Position numbers and translations under genes: made by a program
Notes under the pieces: model-generated
Seen by the model: the letters and a program-made list of their open reading frames with translations, nothing else
Told to the model about the DNA's origin: nothing
The model's database searches: none
Shown: positions 1-11,621 of the stretch, piece by piece
Numbering within the stretch: the first letter of the stretch is position 1
Layout of the letters: each line of letters starts with the position of its first letter
Assembly: GCA_019426215.1 (NCBI GenBank)
Contig: CM033408.1
Span: 8,993,077-9,057,076, forward strand
Direction: 5' to 3'
From: Buddleja alternifolia
Taxonomy: Eukaryota > Streptophyta > Magnoliopsida > Lamiales > Scrophulariaceae
DNA length: 64,000 bases

Positions 1-120
1 TCTCCGCCTGAATTAATGATGATCCAGCAGTCCAAGTGTTTTGCCTCTAAATTGTCTCGCCGGAAAAAACTTGATGAAAAACTTCCTCCTTCTTTGGTGA
101 TGAAACCGACGGCTAAGTGA
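1..120 (+). CDS. Possible C-terminal end of a gene entering from the left
   Basis: The frame is open from the first base and ends with TGA at 118-120, giving 40 codons. The translation is rich in lysine and arginine (a KLSRRKKLDEK stretch near residue 27) and ends in a PTAK tail. I do not recognise the family. The sequence after the stop is an untranslated-looking purine-rich stretch (GAGAGAGGGAGAGG), and the first decayed LTR copy begins about 60 bases further on, which is compatible with a gene 3' end against repeats. A chance open frame of 40 codons is also quite possible. What lies left of the window would decide. Confidence 0.3.
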   Translation, partial: SPPELMMIQQSKCFASKLSRRKKLDEKLPPSLVMKPTAK

Positions 121-174
121 GAGAGAGGGAGAGGAATTCTTTTTCTTGTGGTGTTGTGTAATGCAACTTCTGAC

Positions 175-1469
175 CTAGGCTTATAACCGATGTGATATTT
201 ATATCACTTAAGTTATAATCTTGGACTCAAACTAAGCCCATTAATGCTCCTAGTGGCCGCACCTCATAGGGTTTAGTGTGTTACATGGTGTATTAATTTT
301 GTGCTTAGTTTAATATAATATTTAATTAATTAACTTAATCCAATTAATTAATTCAATTAAATAATAGATAACTCATTTAGTTAATTTTATTTCTCCAAGA
401 AATATTATATTAATTAAATCATAAACAAATTAACTTATTTTTTCAAATAATTAATTCTATTTATTTAATTTTAAGTATCCAATACTTAAAATATAACCAC
501 AAGAAATATTCTACTTTTCATCAATTTTTCCTTTGTAAGCGTGACTCTTGAGGTTCATCAATATTTGGCAATGGGAGCATTTCATTAAATATGGATCCCA
601 CCTAACCAATCAAGTGGTCCATATTTTAACCCAAATTAGATGAAATAATTAGATCATTTATACCTTTCCATTTGTAAATACCGTGTGGATACAAACTCTT
701 CGTTTCCTTATCCCGGTTAAGTGAGAGTCATAGTTGTGGTCAAACTCACTAACTTAACACTATGCTATATTTAGAATAAGCTCAAATCATTGAATGCTTT
801 AGCCAAAGACTTTAAGATCTAACTTACTTATAAATGCATAGGATAATTCCTTCGTCCACTTACGAGGGAACGAATCCTTTCTTAGATATCAGTTAAGAGT
901 ACTAATTGCCCATTAGGTTGCAGTTCGAGGTTGACCCCACCAACGGGTGAATTGGGCTTAACTACTCTAATGACAAACCTAACGTCACAAGTATATCTTC
1001 CACTCGATTCCTCAAGTCTAAAGTTCAGACACACCTATTACAATTTAATCAATTCTGTCATTGACTGTCAAAGAGTGAAAATCTATGTGACCTAATCGAT
1101 GCGAGTTATGTCTGAGTGCCACTATCTCCATCAGTGCACCCATGATATGAGTTCTTCACTACTTTCTAGTGATTGACGGGCACCTCTATCGTCAAAACTC
1201 ATACTGTACAAGTCTTCATGATTTTCAATGCCCAATTGAAAATCTTTGACTTGCAGACTATTTTAGTACACAAGTATCAGACTCCTCTAGTGTCTTAGAG
1301 AGTTAACTCTTGTGTTCATGGACTTATAGATGATTACAATATATAAATGCCAATATGAATGTAAACAACTAAAATGCCTTTTATTGATTGATTTAATAAA
1401 CAATTACAAATCGATAATGTCCTATCATTTACTAATCCTCTAGTGGCATTTGAGGACATTAACCGAACA
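175..1469 (-). repeat. Decayed copia-type LTR, copy A
   Basis: This is one of four related copies in the window. Shared landmarks are a GTGAGAGTCA-type block, a GAGGTTGACCCCACCAACGG block, the phrase TACTCTAATGA, and a block around AATGCCCAATT. Read on the minus strand the copies start TGTT(A/C)GG, as expected for an LTR beginning with TG. Copy A ends on the plus strand at the ACA of 1467-1469. The left limit is approximate, no target duplication was found and no coding sequence is attached. Assignment to copia rests on the TGTTAGG-type terminus and is tentative. Confidence 0.5.
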
Positions 1470-1499
1470 GCAGTTAGCAGGATTTATCGAGAAAATTTC

Positions 1500-1900
1500 T
1501 AGTTCTTTAATGTGTGCATATAATTGATTACCCCCAATTAAGCATATGTTATCAATACAGAGGGATCGCTTGATAATAATCTTAAAAAAAATTCCACCTT
1601 AGCAATATTAGTCTAATAATATGAAAAGATGATCATAATAGAAGTTGATTAATTTGTGCCAATTCATATGTCTTACTTGCTCTCTTTCATCGATTTCTTG
1701 TTTTTTTATCTTGATTTCACTAATATTTAAGTTGTCAACCTGTATTCTTTAGTTTTAGTTTAATTCTTGCTTGTTTTAAAATCACGAATCTAATATACAA
1801 GTCTCTGTGCGATCGACAATCCGGACTTGTTGTCCACTTTATTACTACACACGATCAGTCCACTTCCTGTGCAAACACGCGAGGATTTCTCTTCTATTAA
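1500..1900 (+). repeat. Fragment of a Tat-like gypsy LTR
   Basis: The stretch from about 1740 to 1895 is the reverse complement of the left part of the solo LTR at 19168-20863: the shared blocks cover a TAGTTTAAG/AATTCTTG region, the CCGGACTTG block and the ACACACGA-AGTCCACTT block. It is a truncated and diverged copy in the opposite orientation, wedged between two decayed copia LTR copies. Its boundaries are approximate. Confidence 0.45.
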
Positions 1901-1924
1901 GTTGTCAAGTGGAGGCTTAGGTTA

Positions 1925-3311
1925 ATGATTAATTTGGAGTGTATTTAAATAAGGTTATGTGTTTGGAATTAATTAATTCCTTGACCCCATCCACCTCATT
2001 ATACACACCTATAAGCATGTAAGAGGGCTACGTTGACTTTCAACTTAGTCCACTTATTAATTAAGTCATCTTAACATTAGTCCAATCAATATATGACACT
2101 AATTAATATTTTTCTAAATTAATTTAATTCAGACTAAGAAGAATAAATAATAAATAAATCTGATTAATTATTATTTACTCTTTAATTTATTTAATTAATT
2201 TTAATGAATCTAATTAATTAAATAAATTAATTCCTTTGCTCATATTATTAATTTGTTCATCAAATGTCAAATTTCGTATTAACTTTGTTTGTCAACTTAG
2301 AGACTTTTTCCACTTATTCCTTGAAAGCGCGACTCTCTAAATTCGTCTCAATTGGCAATGGGAGAAAACCAATGATGTGGTAGTTAACCTAACCAGTCCC
2401 ATGGACCCACATTGAAACCAATTGAGATTAATATAATTTGATCAATACAAACCTCTAGGTCACATACATCGTGTGAGTATAAGTCTTTCACTATAACATC
2501 CCAATTGAGTAAGAGCATGGCATGTGTCAAACTCACAGGACTTGATGATGTACTTATGAATCATTGTAAAAAAATAAAATCACCAAACTACCCTTTGTGT
2601 TCCACACAAGTTAGTTTACCTATTTTGGCCAAAGACTAGTCATTTTATTTACCTATGATCGTACAGGACGTTAACTCGTTTACTACACAAGACAATGAAT
2701 TCCATCTTGACAGTCACTAAAAAGTTGCTACTTGCCCACCTAAACTGCACTTCGAGGTCGACCCCACCAACGGGTGAAACGGGTCTGATTACTCTAATGA
2801 GGAGTCTAGTGTCACAAGTACAATTTTCATGATCCCTCAGGTCTAAAGTTCATGCACACTATTGTGACTAGTAATCCAATAATTGACAGTCATCAAGTAT
2901 ATACCCACGTGATTGGATTAATTACGGCGAGTCGTGTTCGAATATGTCAATTCCATTGGCATATCTATGGCACAAACTCCTACTAATACCTAGTGACCGA
3001 CTGACACTCCTTGTCAAAGTCTGTGTCATACAAGTCGAGTCATAATGCGCAATTAAGACTTTTCGATCTGCGAACCCTCTTTAAGTAATCAAGAAATTAA
3101 TGCTTCTAGTGTCCCTCTCATTAATCCTTAAGGAGTAGAAGGTTTCTCTTGATTACTTTGAACTTATATTTTCAACAATTGGTAATGCCATTAAGATTTA
3201 CGTGAACATAAGTAAATTACCTTTTATTAACTCAAAAGATAGTTTGTGCATCATAATGGAAAACCTTATACAATCTAATTCCTTGTTGGCATTTAGAGCA
3301 TAATCCTAACA
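1925..3311 (-). repeat. Decayed copia-type LTR, copy B
   Basis: Same repeat family as 175-1469, with the same ordered landmarks and an end at ATCCTAACA (3303-3311), which reads TGTTAGGAT on the minus strand. It is immediately followed by copy C, which starts in the middle of the repeat, so B and C form a partial head-to-tail duplication. There is no coding sequence. Confidence 0.5.
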
Positions 3312-3541
3312 GAATCGGGTCTGACTACTCTAATGACGAGTCTAGTGTAACAAGCATAATCTTTGTAACTCCTTAGGTCTAAGGCTCATGCACACTATTG
3401 TGACTAGTAATCTATTCATTGACAGTCACTGAGTAAATACCTATGTGATTGGTTTAGGCGAGCTGTGTTTGAATATGTCAATTGCATTGACATATCACGA
3501 CAAAATCTCCCACTAATACATAGTGACCGCTTGACACTCTT
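3312..3541 (-). repeat. Copia-type LTR copy C, left half (target of the Sirevirus)
   Basis: This segment aligns with about 2776-3010 of copy B and stops exactly at the Sirevirus insertion. Its continuation is at 17684-17977, which resumes at the equivalent place in the repeat and ends with the same CCTAACA terminus (17971-17977). The last five bases, CTCTT (3537-3541), are the target duplication repeated at 17684-17688. Confidence 0.65.
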
Positions 3542-5222
3542 TGATAGGAAATTTCATGTTAAAATTTTGATGATGACAATTAGGAATTTTGTTAGACCCC
3601 AAAGTTATGTACGCTTAAATTTCATAGATACTTGTATAAGCATTTGAACATTAGAAATGTATAGGCTCTATTTTATCTTTTACTTTTGACATTCTTAAAT
3701 CAAGAAGTCGGTTAGATTAAGCGTTTGATACTTTCTGAGTGAGCTTATCAAGACGGCGAAATCTGAAGACTTCAAGCGTCCAAGAAATCAACAGTGAATG
3801 AAGTTTGAAGAAGTTTACTCTAAGCGCCTGACATGCTCTGAGTGAGGTGTCAAGTAACGAAGACTGAAGTCTCAAGCGTTTACACTTCTAAATGAAGTCT
3901 GAAGACTTTTCCAAGCGTCCAAACATTAAATAGTCCTCCAGATTAAATGGAACTTTCAGCTCATGAATGAAGCGTCTATCAAATGACAAACATTCTCCTG
4001 AAGCGTCAGATCGGAAGGAGTTTAATGCAAATATTCTCAGAGCATTAAAATCCAACAGGCATTTATTTAAAATGCATTAAATGCTGATAAGAGCATTAAA
4101 TGTGATAAGCACTTTCAGACGTACGGAGAAGCCACCCTATTGGACTGTCAACTATTTAAAGACTGCAGCACCAACTTTTGTGCAGCAGATTTTCAGGAAA
4201 AAGGACAAAAGTTGTTCACTCGCGGAAGTGAGAGACACGCGCCCTTGCATGTGTCAAACGGACACTTTTTCCAAGAATACCTATAAATAGAATTTCAACA
4301 ACAAGCAAAATACAGAGAGAACAATTATCAAGCCAAATTGCTGTTGTATTGAAGTCTCATTCCTTAAACTCTCAGAAAAGCCAGAATACTCAAGAAAATA
4401 TTCTCTTCGCTTTTTATCTAATCCTGAGACAGTCAACCCAATATCTCAAACATTCTTTTCGGAGAAACTACACTACTACTGAGATATTTCCAGTTGTTTG
4501 AACTTTATCAAAATCAAACAAACCCTTTTAAAAAAACCCCTATCCAAGCCTCGCGATCTGTGTGAAGTCGAAGTTGGATACTTGCCATATTTCTGGGTGA
4601 AAGAAGCAAGGGGATTGAAGTGATTTGGAGCAGAATCTATGTGATCAAGGAGCTCAAGTCATCGACATACATCTCTTCCTAATTTGTAGAAGATTCTGTG
4701 TGATTCTTTGAGAATCATTTTAGTGGATTGCCTCCAAGTGTTCAAGGAGAAGAAGGACGTAGTTGGGATTACACCACCCAACGAACCTTACAAATACTGT
4801 GTCATTTACTTTTCAGTCAATTCTTTTATCTATCATATCATTGCATAAACTGATTAAGTAAAACACAATCGAACGCTAAGCACTAAGAAACTTTCTGTGA
4901 CGCTAAAGCTTTTAAAAGAAGGCTACAAAAATCATTCCGCTGTGCTAATACTGATCAAAGAAGTGAACGCTCTAACCTACTCGATTAAAGTATTCAATTC
5001 TTAAAATCTAAGTTAACTTTATAAAAGTAGTCTTTAGACGCTTCACCAAAGCGCCTATATTTTAAGTGAACGCTTAAGTCAAGCGTTAGACTCTTCAAGC
5101 GTCTACTTTTTCAAGAGTCCAAAAACAATTTCAGTACGAAATCTTTTGAAGTCGAAAAAGGCTTCAGGGTCTATTCAACCCCCCCTTTTCTAGACCCTTT
5201 CATATGCCACTTGGGACCAACA
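3542..5222 (+). repeat. Sirevirus 5' LTR
   Basis: Begins TGATAGGAAATTTC and ends GGGACCAACA. A TATA box (TATAAATAG) lies at 4282-4290 and is conserved in the right LTR near 16741, so transcription should start shortly downstream. The LTR carries about ten AGCGT/AGCGC pentamers plus several on the other strand (for example near 3773, 3823, 3875, 3913, 3970, 4000, 5050, 5080 and 5097), which is unusual for AT-rich plant DNA. A pyrimidine-rich CCCCCCC stretch sits just before the 3' end. Confidence 0.93.
4282..4290 (+). promoter_or_regulatory. Probable TATA box of the Sirevirus LTR
   Basis: TATAAATAG matches the plant TATA consensus and is preserved in the right LTR (from 16741) although bases nearby differ between the LTRs. 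Position within the LTR, about 740 bases from its start, is reasonable for the U3/R boundary. Confidence 0.6.
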
Positions 5223-5224
5223 AG

Positions 5225-5236
5225 TGGTATCAGAGC
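5225..5236 (+). other. Primer binding site for initiator tRNA-Met
   Basis: TGGTATCAGAGC follows the LTR end by two bases. It is complementary to the 3' end of plant initiator methionine tRNA, the usual minus-strand primer of Ty1/copia elements. The match is perfect over 12 bases. Confidence 0.9.
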
Positions 5237-5325
5237 GGTTAAAATTGAAATTTTAAAATTTCCAAGCATAACTGCTTGTTTAGATCCTTTTTTTTCAAAA
5301 TCTAGTTGCTTTTAAAATTTTCGAT

Positions 5326-7527
5326 ATGGCATTTGCTAAAGTTCCCAAACTGACTGAATCAAATTTTGACACATGGAAAGTCAAAGCATTTACATATCTC
5401 TGTTCATGTGATGATGACATGTGTGATATTATTTCAGATGGGCCAATCAAAATATACAAAATTATCACAAGAGCGCCTGGAGCCATGGAAGAAACTCCCG
5501 ATGGTTATGTTGAGAAACCAAAACAAGAATGGTCTCCAGATGAGTGTCGAAGAGCTAATTTGGACAATGTTGGTCGTAACGCTCTATATACGGCTACTGG
5601 TGATAATGACAACTTATTTAACAAGATCAAGTCTTGCAAAACTACTAAAGAAATATGGGATAAGTTGGCTCCAATTTGTGGTGGTTCAGCTCAAATCAAA
5701 GAAAACAAACTTTCCATTGCCAAGGAAAAGTTTAACGGATTTAAGATGCTACGCAATGAAACTTTAGAGCAATTGGATATAAGATTTACAGATCTAGTTA
5801 CAGAACTTACATCGTTGGGAATGGATTTACAGAACAGAGAAATGGTGCTTAAAATATTTAGAAGCTTACCAAGTAAATTTTTGATGAAGACAACCGCTAT
5901 GAGAGAATCAAATATGCTGGATCTCCTAACTCCAGAAGACGCCTTTTCAGAGCTAAAAGCATTTGAGTTCGAGTTGAATTCTGCTAGTGATGTTGTGAGT
6001 AGTCCGGTGATTGAATCTGGAGCGCTTATAGCATCAATCAAAGGCAAATCGGGGAATAAAGGAAAGAATTTAGATATCAATGAAGAAGAGGAATTAGCCT
6101 TGCTAAATAGATTCAGAAAGTTCTTCAGATATGAAAAGAAAGGAAAAGGTTTCAATAATCAAGGACAAAGTTCATATCAAGCACCTTCTCCGTTGCAACA
6201 ACAACTTCAAGCGCCTCAATATTCTGTTTTGTCACCCCAACCGCCTGTTCAGTACCAAGCGTCTACTCAAAGTCTCTCAGCTCCAGTAGTCTCAAAATCA
6301 CACATTGCAAGGTTAACAAATGAACAAAAGATGAAAACTAATCTTTGTTACAATTGCAGGAAACTAGGGCACTACCATGTAAATTGCCCTTGTCCAAACG
6401 TATCCAAGCCCTCAAGGCAGGATTACTTGGATAGAAACCAATTCAAGAGCAACCTTCGTCAACAAGGTTTGCTAGCGGAATCAGAACCAGCATCCGCACC
6501 TGAAGATTTAGAATCATCAGAAGAAAGTAGCGATGATGATGAGCCATTAGATGACTCAGCGCTCATATGTCTCATGGCCAGAGATGATGAAGCATCTCCT
6601 GAGGTAATCAATGAATTATCTATTCCTCTTTCTTACGATGAATTACTTGACAAAGTCAAAGAATACTACAATGAATGTCAAGAAGCTGCCAAAATATATC
6701 AAAATGATCTCGCTATTATCTCATCACTCATAAGAGATAAAGTGACGCTCAAAGCAGAGTTGCGAGTTCAGCAATAGTGCATTGAGAAGAACCAATCGCT
6801 TGAGAGTGAAATTATTCAATTAAAAAGCGATCTTGATATAATAGTCAAGAGAGAAGCTGATTTGATCGCTAGACTTGCTAAATCAGAGCAGCTCATCTCA
6901 TCATTATCAAAAGCTTCTAGAAAGTTGGATAATGTGACTGAAGTAACTAGATTATTTGGTGAGAAGACCGGTTTAGGATGCGATAAACTCGGTAAACAAT
7001 CCAATCAATCTAATGTTACGGCAAACAACAAAGGAAAGGGTGTTATCTTTGTTGAAAAAGGTTCACAAGGGGAAACACAAAATGAACCAAGTGACAATGG
7101 TAAGAGGCCAAATGAGAAAGTCAAAGCTAACTCGGGCAAGGGTAAGGCTAAGGCAAATGATTCACAAAGACGGGTTTATTCGAATGCTCAAAATGATAAA
7201 GATAAGACTGACCACTGTGAATCAAGCGCTAAGCGTCCAGCACTAAAAGTGCAACCCAAGCCAGCGCCAAGGAAATACCAGCGTTAATATCCGAGACAGT
7301 CAAGGTCATATTATCGATACTATGATGATTATGATTATGACTACCACTATAATCGAGGATATTATTATACACCCAAAAAGCACACACAACACTGTGTGAA
7401 ACCCAAAAAGGCCAGTATTCCTACAATGAAGACTAGGCAAGTATGGGTTCCTAAAGTTTTAATTCAAACTAACAATGTTACTAATGTTAAAGGACCCAAA
7501 CAACAATGGGTACCTAAACAGAAATAG
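5326..7527 (+). pseudogene. gag: Sirevirus gag, interrupted by two in-frame stops
   Basis: A single frame runs from ATG 5326 to TAG 7525-7527, interrupted by TAG at 6775-6777 and TAA at 7285-7287. The first 483 codons hold a copia gag (N-terminal FDTWKVKAFTYL; middle ETLEQLDIRFTDLVTEL, a retrotransposon gag_2-type region) and a CCHC zinc knuckle, CYNCRKLGHYHVNC, near residue 344, which binds element RNA. After the first stop the frame encodes a coiled-coil-like acidic/basic segment and a lysine-rich linker, then a tyrosine-rich block and two WVPK motifs just before the terminal stop. Such WVPK tails are common in Sirevirus gag extensions. Gag would form the cytoplasmic virus-like particle. 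The two internal stops should truncate the product. Confidence 0.88.
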
Positions 7528-7541
7528 AACTTCCCTTTTGA

Positions 7542-10500
7542 TTGCAGGTGCCTAGAGCTAGAGGCGATAAATCTGTATGGTACTTTGATAGTGGATCATC
7601 AAGGCACATGACTGGTTCCAAAGATCTTCTGATCAACTATAAAGCTGCCAATGGTCCTCAGGTCGTATTTGGTGACAACTCCAAAGGTAAAACCAAAGGT
7701 ATAGGTACTGTGCATAGGGGGAACATCATGATAAGTGATGTTTATTATGTTGAGGGTTTGAAGCACAATTTATTAAGCATAAGTCAATTTTGTGATAAAG
7801 GCTTCGAAGTCATATTCTCAAGTGACTGCTGCTATTTAAATGACGCTAAGACTAAGTCTACTAAATTGAAAGGAAAAAGAACTAACAACGTATATTTAGT
7901 AGATTGGGGTTCAACACTTGATAACAACCCAACATGTTTTGTTGCTAAGAATGAATCTAAAATGGGTTGGTTATGGCATAGAAAAATGAATCACCTCAAC
8001 TTTAAGACAATCTCTCAGCTAATAAGTCAAAATCTTGTAGAGGGATTACCAAATGGACCATTTCATAAGGATCGTCTTTATGACGCTTGTCAAATGGGTA
8101 AACAAGTTAAATCATCGTTCAAGAGAAAACCTCATCTATCTACCTCTAGAATACTTGAACTACTTCACATGGATTTGTTTGGACCTGTTCAAACGATCAG
8201 TGTAAGGGGTAAAAAACATGCTTTGGTGATAGTAGATGATTTCTCTCGATTTACTTGGGTGGAATTTCTTTCATTCAAAGATGAAACATGTGACAAGTTA
8301 ACAACGCTTATTCGGCAATTTCAAATATTGAAAAATCTTAAGGTTGCAAGAATAAGAAGCCATCACGGTACTGAGTTTACTAACAAGACTGTTGAGAAGT
8401 TTTGTGTAGAAAATAGAATACATCATGAGTATTCAGCTCCCAGAACTCCCCAACAAAATGGTGTTGCTGAGCGCTGGAACCGAATGCTTAAGGAAGCCGC
8501 TAGGACTATGTTAGCAGAATCCAAGCTCGCTCCTAGATTTTGGGCCGAAGCGATCAACACTGCCTGTTACACTCAAAACCACTGTATGATCAACAAACAG
8601 CATGGGAAAACTCCATATGAATTGTGGAAGGAGCGTAAGCCAAATGTTTCATATTTTCACGTCTTTGGTTCTAAATGTTTTATCTATAATAATAGATCCC
8701 AAAGCCCAAAGACTTTTGATCCTAAAGCGGATGAGGGAATCTTTCTAGGCTATGCCAAGAATTGAAAGAATTTTCGCATTCTCAATAAGATCAAATCAAA
8801 GGTTGAGGAATCTATTCATGTTGTTTTTGATGATGCTAACCAAGAACCGAGTAAGGTTAATATAAATGATGTAGGAGTTGAAGATCTATGTCATCAAGAA
8901 TCTAAGATTACTATTGATGAAGATACTGACGACGAAGATGAGATCTCAGTGCCACCTCCTAAGATTACTCGTGAGATTACTCTGGATAATCATGTAAGAA
9001 ATGCTGATGATCATGAAGAGAGTGATCATCAAGAGCACACAAGGAATTGTGAACTTGGAGCGCCTACGCAAGAAGGTAGTCAAGCGTATGTTCCTCAAGC
9101 GCCTGTTCAACCTCTGAACCCCTTCCAACCAGACAGACTATGGCTGCGTGATCATCCACCTGAGCAGATTATTGGAGATATTGAAGCGCCTGTTAGGACT
9201 AAGCCGCTACGTTCAATGAGGCTATGTTCGCAAGCTTTCTATCTCAAATGGAACCTAAGAAAGTGGATGAAGCGCTAAACGACCCAAGTTGGATTGAAAC
9301 TATGCAAGAAGAGCTTAATCAATTTGAACGAAATAAGGTTTGGATGCTAGTACCAAGACCAACTCACCAAGGAGTTATTGGAACTAGATGGGTATATAGA
9401 AACAAGATGGATGAGAACGGCATTGTGACAAGAAACAAGGCCAGACTCGTAGCTCAAGGATATTGCCAAGAGGAGGGTATTGACTTTGATGAGACATACG
9501 CTCCTGTTGCTCGTCTTGAAGCAATTCGCATGTTTCTAGCGTATGCAGCGTTCAACAAGTTCATGGTGTATCAAATGGACGTGAAGAGTGCCTTCCTGAA
9601 TGCTAAACTCCAAGAAGAAGTGTATGTGGAGCAACCACCAGGATTCATCAACAATCATGGTAAGAGTATGGTTTACAAGCTAGAAAAAGCACTTTATGGG
9701 CTTAAGCAAGCACCCCGATCATGGTATGACACTCTCTCTATCTTTCTTATTGGTAAAGGCTTTTCAAAAGGCAGCGTTGATATAACGTTATTTAAAATTA
9801 CCAATAACTAAGATATTCTCTTAGTCCAAATTTACGTTGATGATATTATATTTGGCTCTACTAACAAGCGTCTGTGTGAGAAATTTTTGAAAATGATGCA
9901 AGAACAATTTGAAATGAGCATGATGGGTGAATTAACTTTCTTTTTAGGATTACAAGTTAAACAACTCCCTAATGGAATAGTTATTAACCAAGCTAAATAT
10001 ACATGAGATATGATTAAGAAATTTGGTATGGAAAATGCATCATATTCAAAAATTCCAATGAGCCAAACGCTTAAGTTAGATAAAGATGAAAGTGGAAAGA
10101 AATATTACTAATTATAGAGGTATCATCGGTTCACTCCTTTATCTTACTGCCAGTAGACCTGATATTATGTTTTCAGTATGCATGTGTGCACGATTTCAAG
10201 CCGATCCTAAAGAGTCACACTTAATTGCTGCCAAAAAGATCCTTAAATACCTGAAAGGCACACAAAATGTGGGCTTATGGTATCCTAGGGATTCTCCTTT
10301 TGAACTAATTGGTTACTCAGATGCAGATTTTGCAAGTTGCAAAATAGGTCGTAAAAGCACTAGTGGTACTTGTCAATTTCTAGGTGATAGGTTAGTTTCA
10401 TGTCATAGCAAGAAACAACAATCCATAGCTACCTCCACAGCAAAAGCTGAGTATGTAGCTGCAGGAAGTTGTTGTGCACAAGTATTATGGATGAGACAAC

Positions 10501-10775
10501 AACTTAGAGATTATGGAATAATCCTAGGTCCAACCCCCATTCATTGTGATAACCAAAGCGCTCTAGCCATGACTCAAAACCCTGTTCTTCATTCCAGAAC
10601 CAAACACATTGACATTAGATATCATTTTCTTCGTGACCATGTTTAAAAGAAAGATATCTCCATGCACTTCATTGGAACCGATAAACAATTGGCAGATATC
10701 TTCACCAAAGCACTCAACGAACAACGTTTTCTCACTTTGAGGAGTGAATTAGGTATGATTGATTTAAACGCTTAA
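7542..10775 (+). pseudogene. pol: Sirevirus pol (protease-integrase-RT-RNase H), broken
   Basis: Domain order: aspartic protease (YFDSGSSRHMTG, 7579-7614), GAG-pre-integrase (LWHRKMNHLN), integrase core, RT with YVDDIIFG (9835-9858), RNase H (SDADFA, AEYVAAG, HCDNQSA) and a tail with QLADIFTKAL. Breaks: TGA 8763-8765, frameshift near 9205-9225, TAA 9809-9811, TGA 10004-10006, frameshift near 10098-10108 and TAA 10644-10646; the final stop is TAA 10773-10775. The second integrase acidic residue, normally D in RSDHGTEF, is H here (RSHHGTEF near 8355-8378), and the first cysteine of the zinc-binding pair is Y. Integrase and full polyprotein must be inactive. The frame opens only at 7542, because TGA lies at 7539-7541, so it is not a simple continuation of gag. 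Confidence 0.9.
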
Positions 10776-11621
10776 TCATTTTGCATCATATTTTATAAGA
10801 CATATAATTTAGGGGAAATTCACTTAATTTGTGTCTCAAAGATTTTCCTAACTGGTACAAGTTATCAAATTTAGGGGGAACCTTAAAGTTGTACTTAAAA
10901 CCATATCTACAAGCGTCAATGATCAAAATTTTCAGATGCATGATCATCAACGCTCAGTATTACATATGCATAAAATATTGGACGCTCAAACATAAAAGTC
11001 TTTTCAATCCTAAGCGTCTAATTTTCATACATAAAAGTCATATACCAACAAGTGGTATCAGTTAAGCGTTGAATCAATTCCAATCAACTCTTAATATAAA
11101 AATACTTTCTTTACAAGCCATGCATAAAGTTTACAAACTTCTTTCGAAGTAGTGGGTAGACTCAAAAGTCTATTTTGTGCTCTGCTCGCACGCTTCTATC
11201 ACATCAAACATGCGGGTAATCAAAAGTTTCTTTTTCAAAATGACGGTTCAGAGATAGTACGTGTTTGTGTACGTGTCAGTGTACAAACAGTCGCGTGCGT
11301 TACACTCTGAAATGCCAAACGTTTTAAAAATTTTAACTCAGATGTCAAATCTTTATATATGAGAATTACCAAATGTAACTTCTCTCTATTACACAAAACT
11401 CGCGTCCGCAGTTAATGACTTTATGGCTGAGATTCAAAAGTCGTTACACGTGTCTAAATCCTACAGAGACTAGAGAACACGAGTTTCAAAAATTCTTTAC
11501 TGTGTCATTTAAAATACAATTTCTGCAGAAAGACAATTCACTTTTACTCAAACATATCTGCAAACTTTATTCTCTCTCTCTCAAAGCAAAAGAAAATCTC
11601 AGTTCATCTCTTTCACTAAAA
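10776..11621 (+). other. Spacer between pol and the extra ORF, with PPT-like tracts
   Basis: No convincing coding sequence. Two purine tracts, AGGGGAAA near 10811 and AGGGGGAA near 10871, each preceded by TTT, look like polypurine-tract copies. Repeated purine tracts upstream of the real one have been reported for Sireviruses. The stretch GTGGTATCAG near 11053-11062 repeats the primer-site sequence. From 11570 a CT-rich leader precedes the start of the next ORF. Confidence 0.5.

Noticed and set aside
5691..6155. 154-codon open frame on the minus strand
   Set aside because: It is the shadow of the Sirevirus gag frame; the plus strand shows clear gag motifs and a zinc knuckle.
11415..11621. 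Upstream ATG at 11415 as start of the extra Sirevirus ORF
   Set aside because: The segment before 11622 looks like CT-rich leader without conserved protein character; the MAPKKSSS start at 11622 is more typical.
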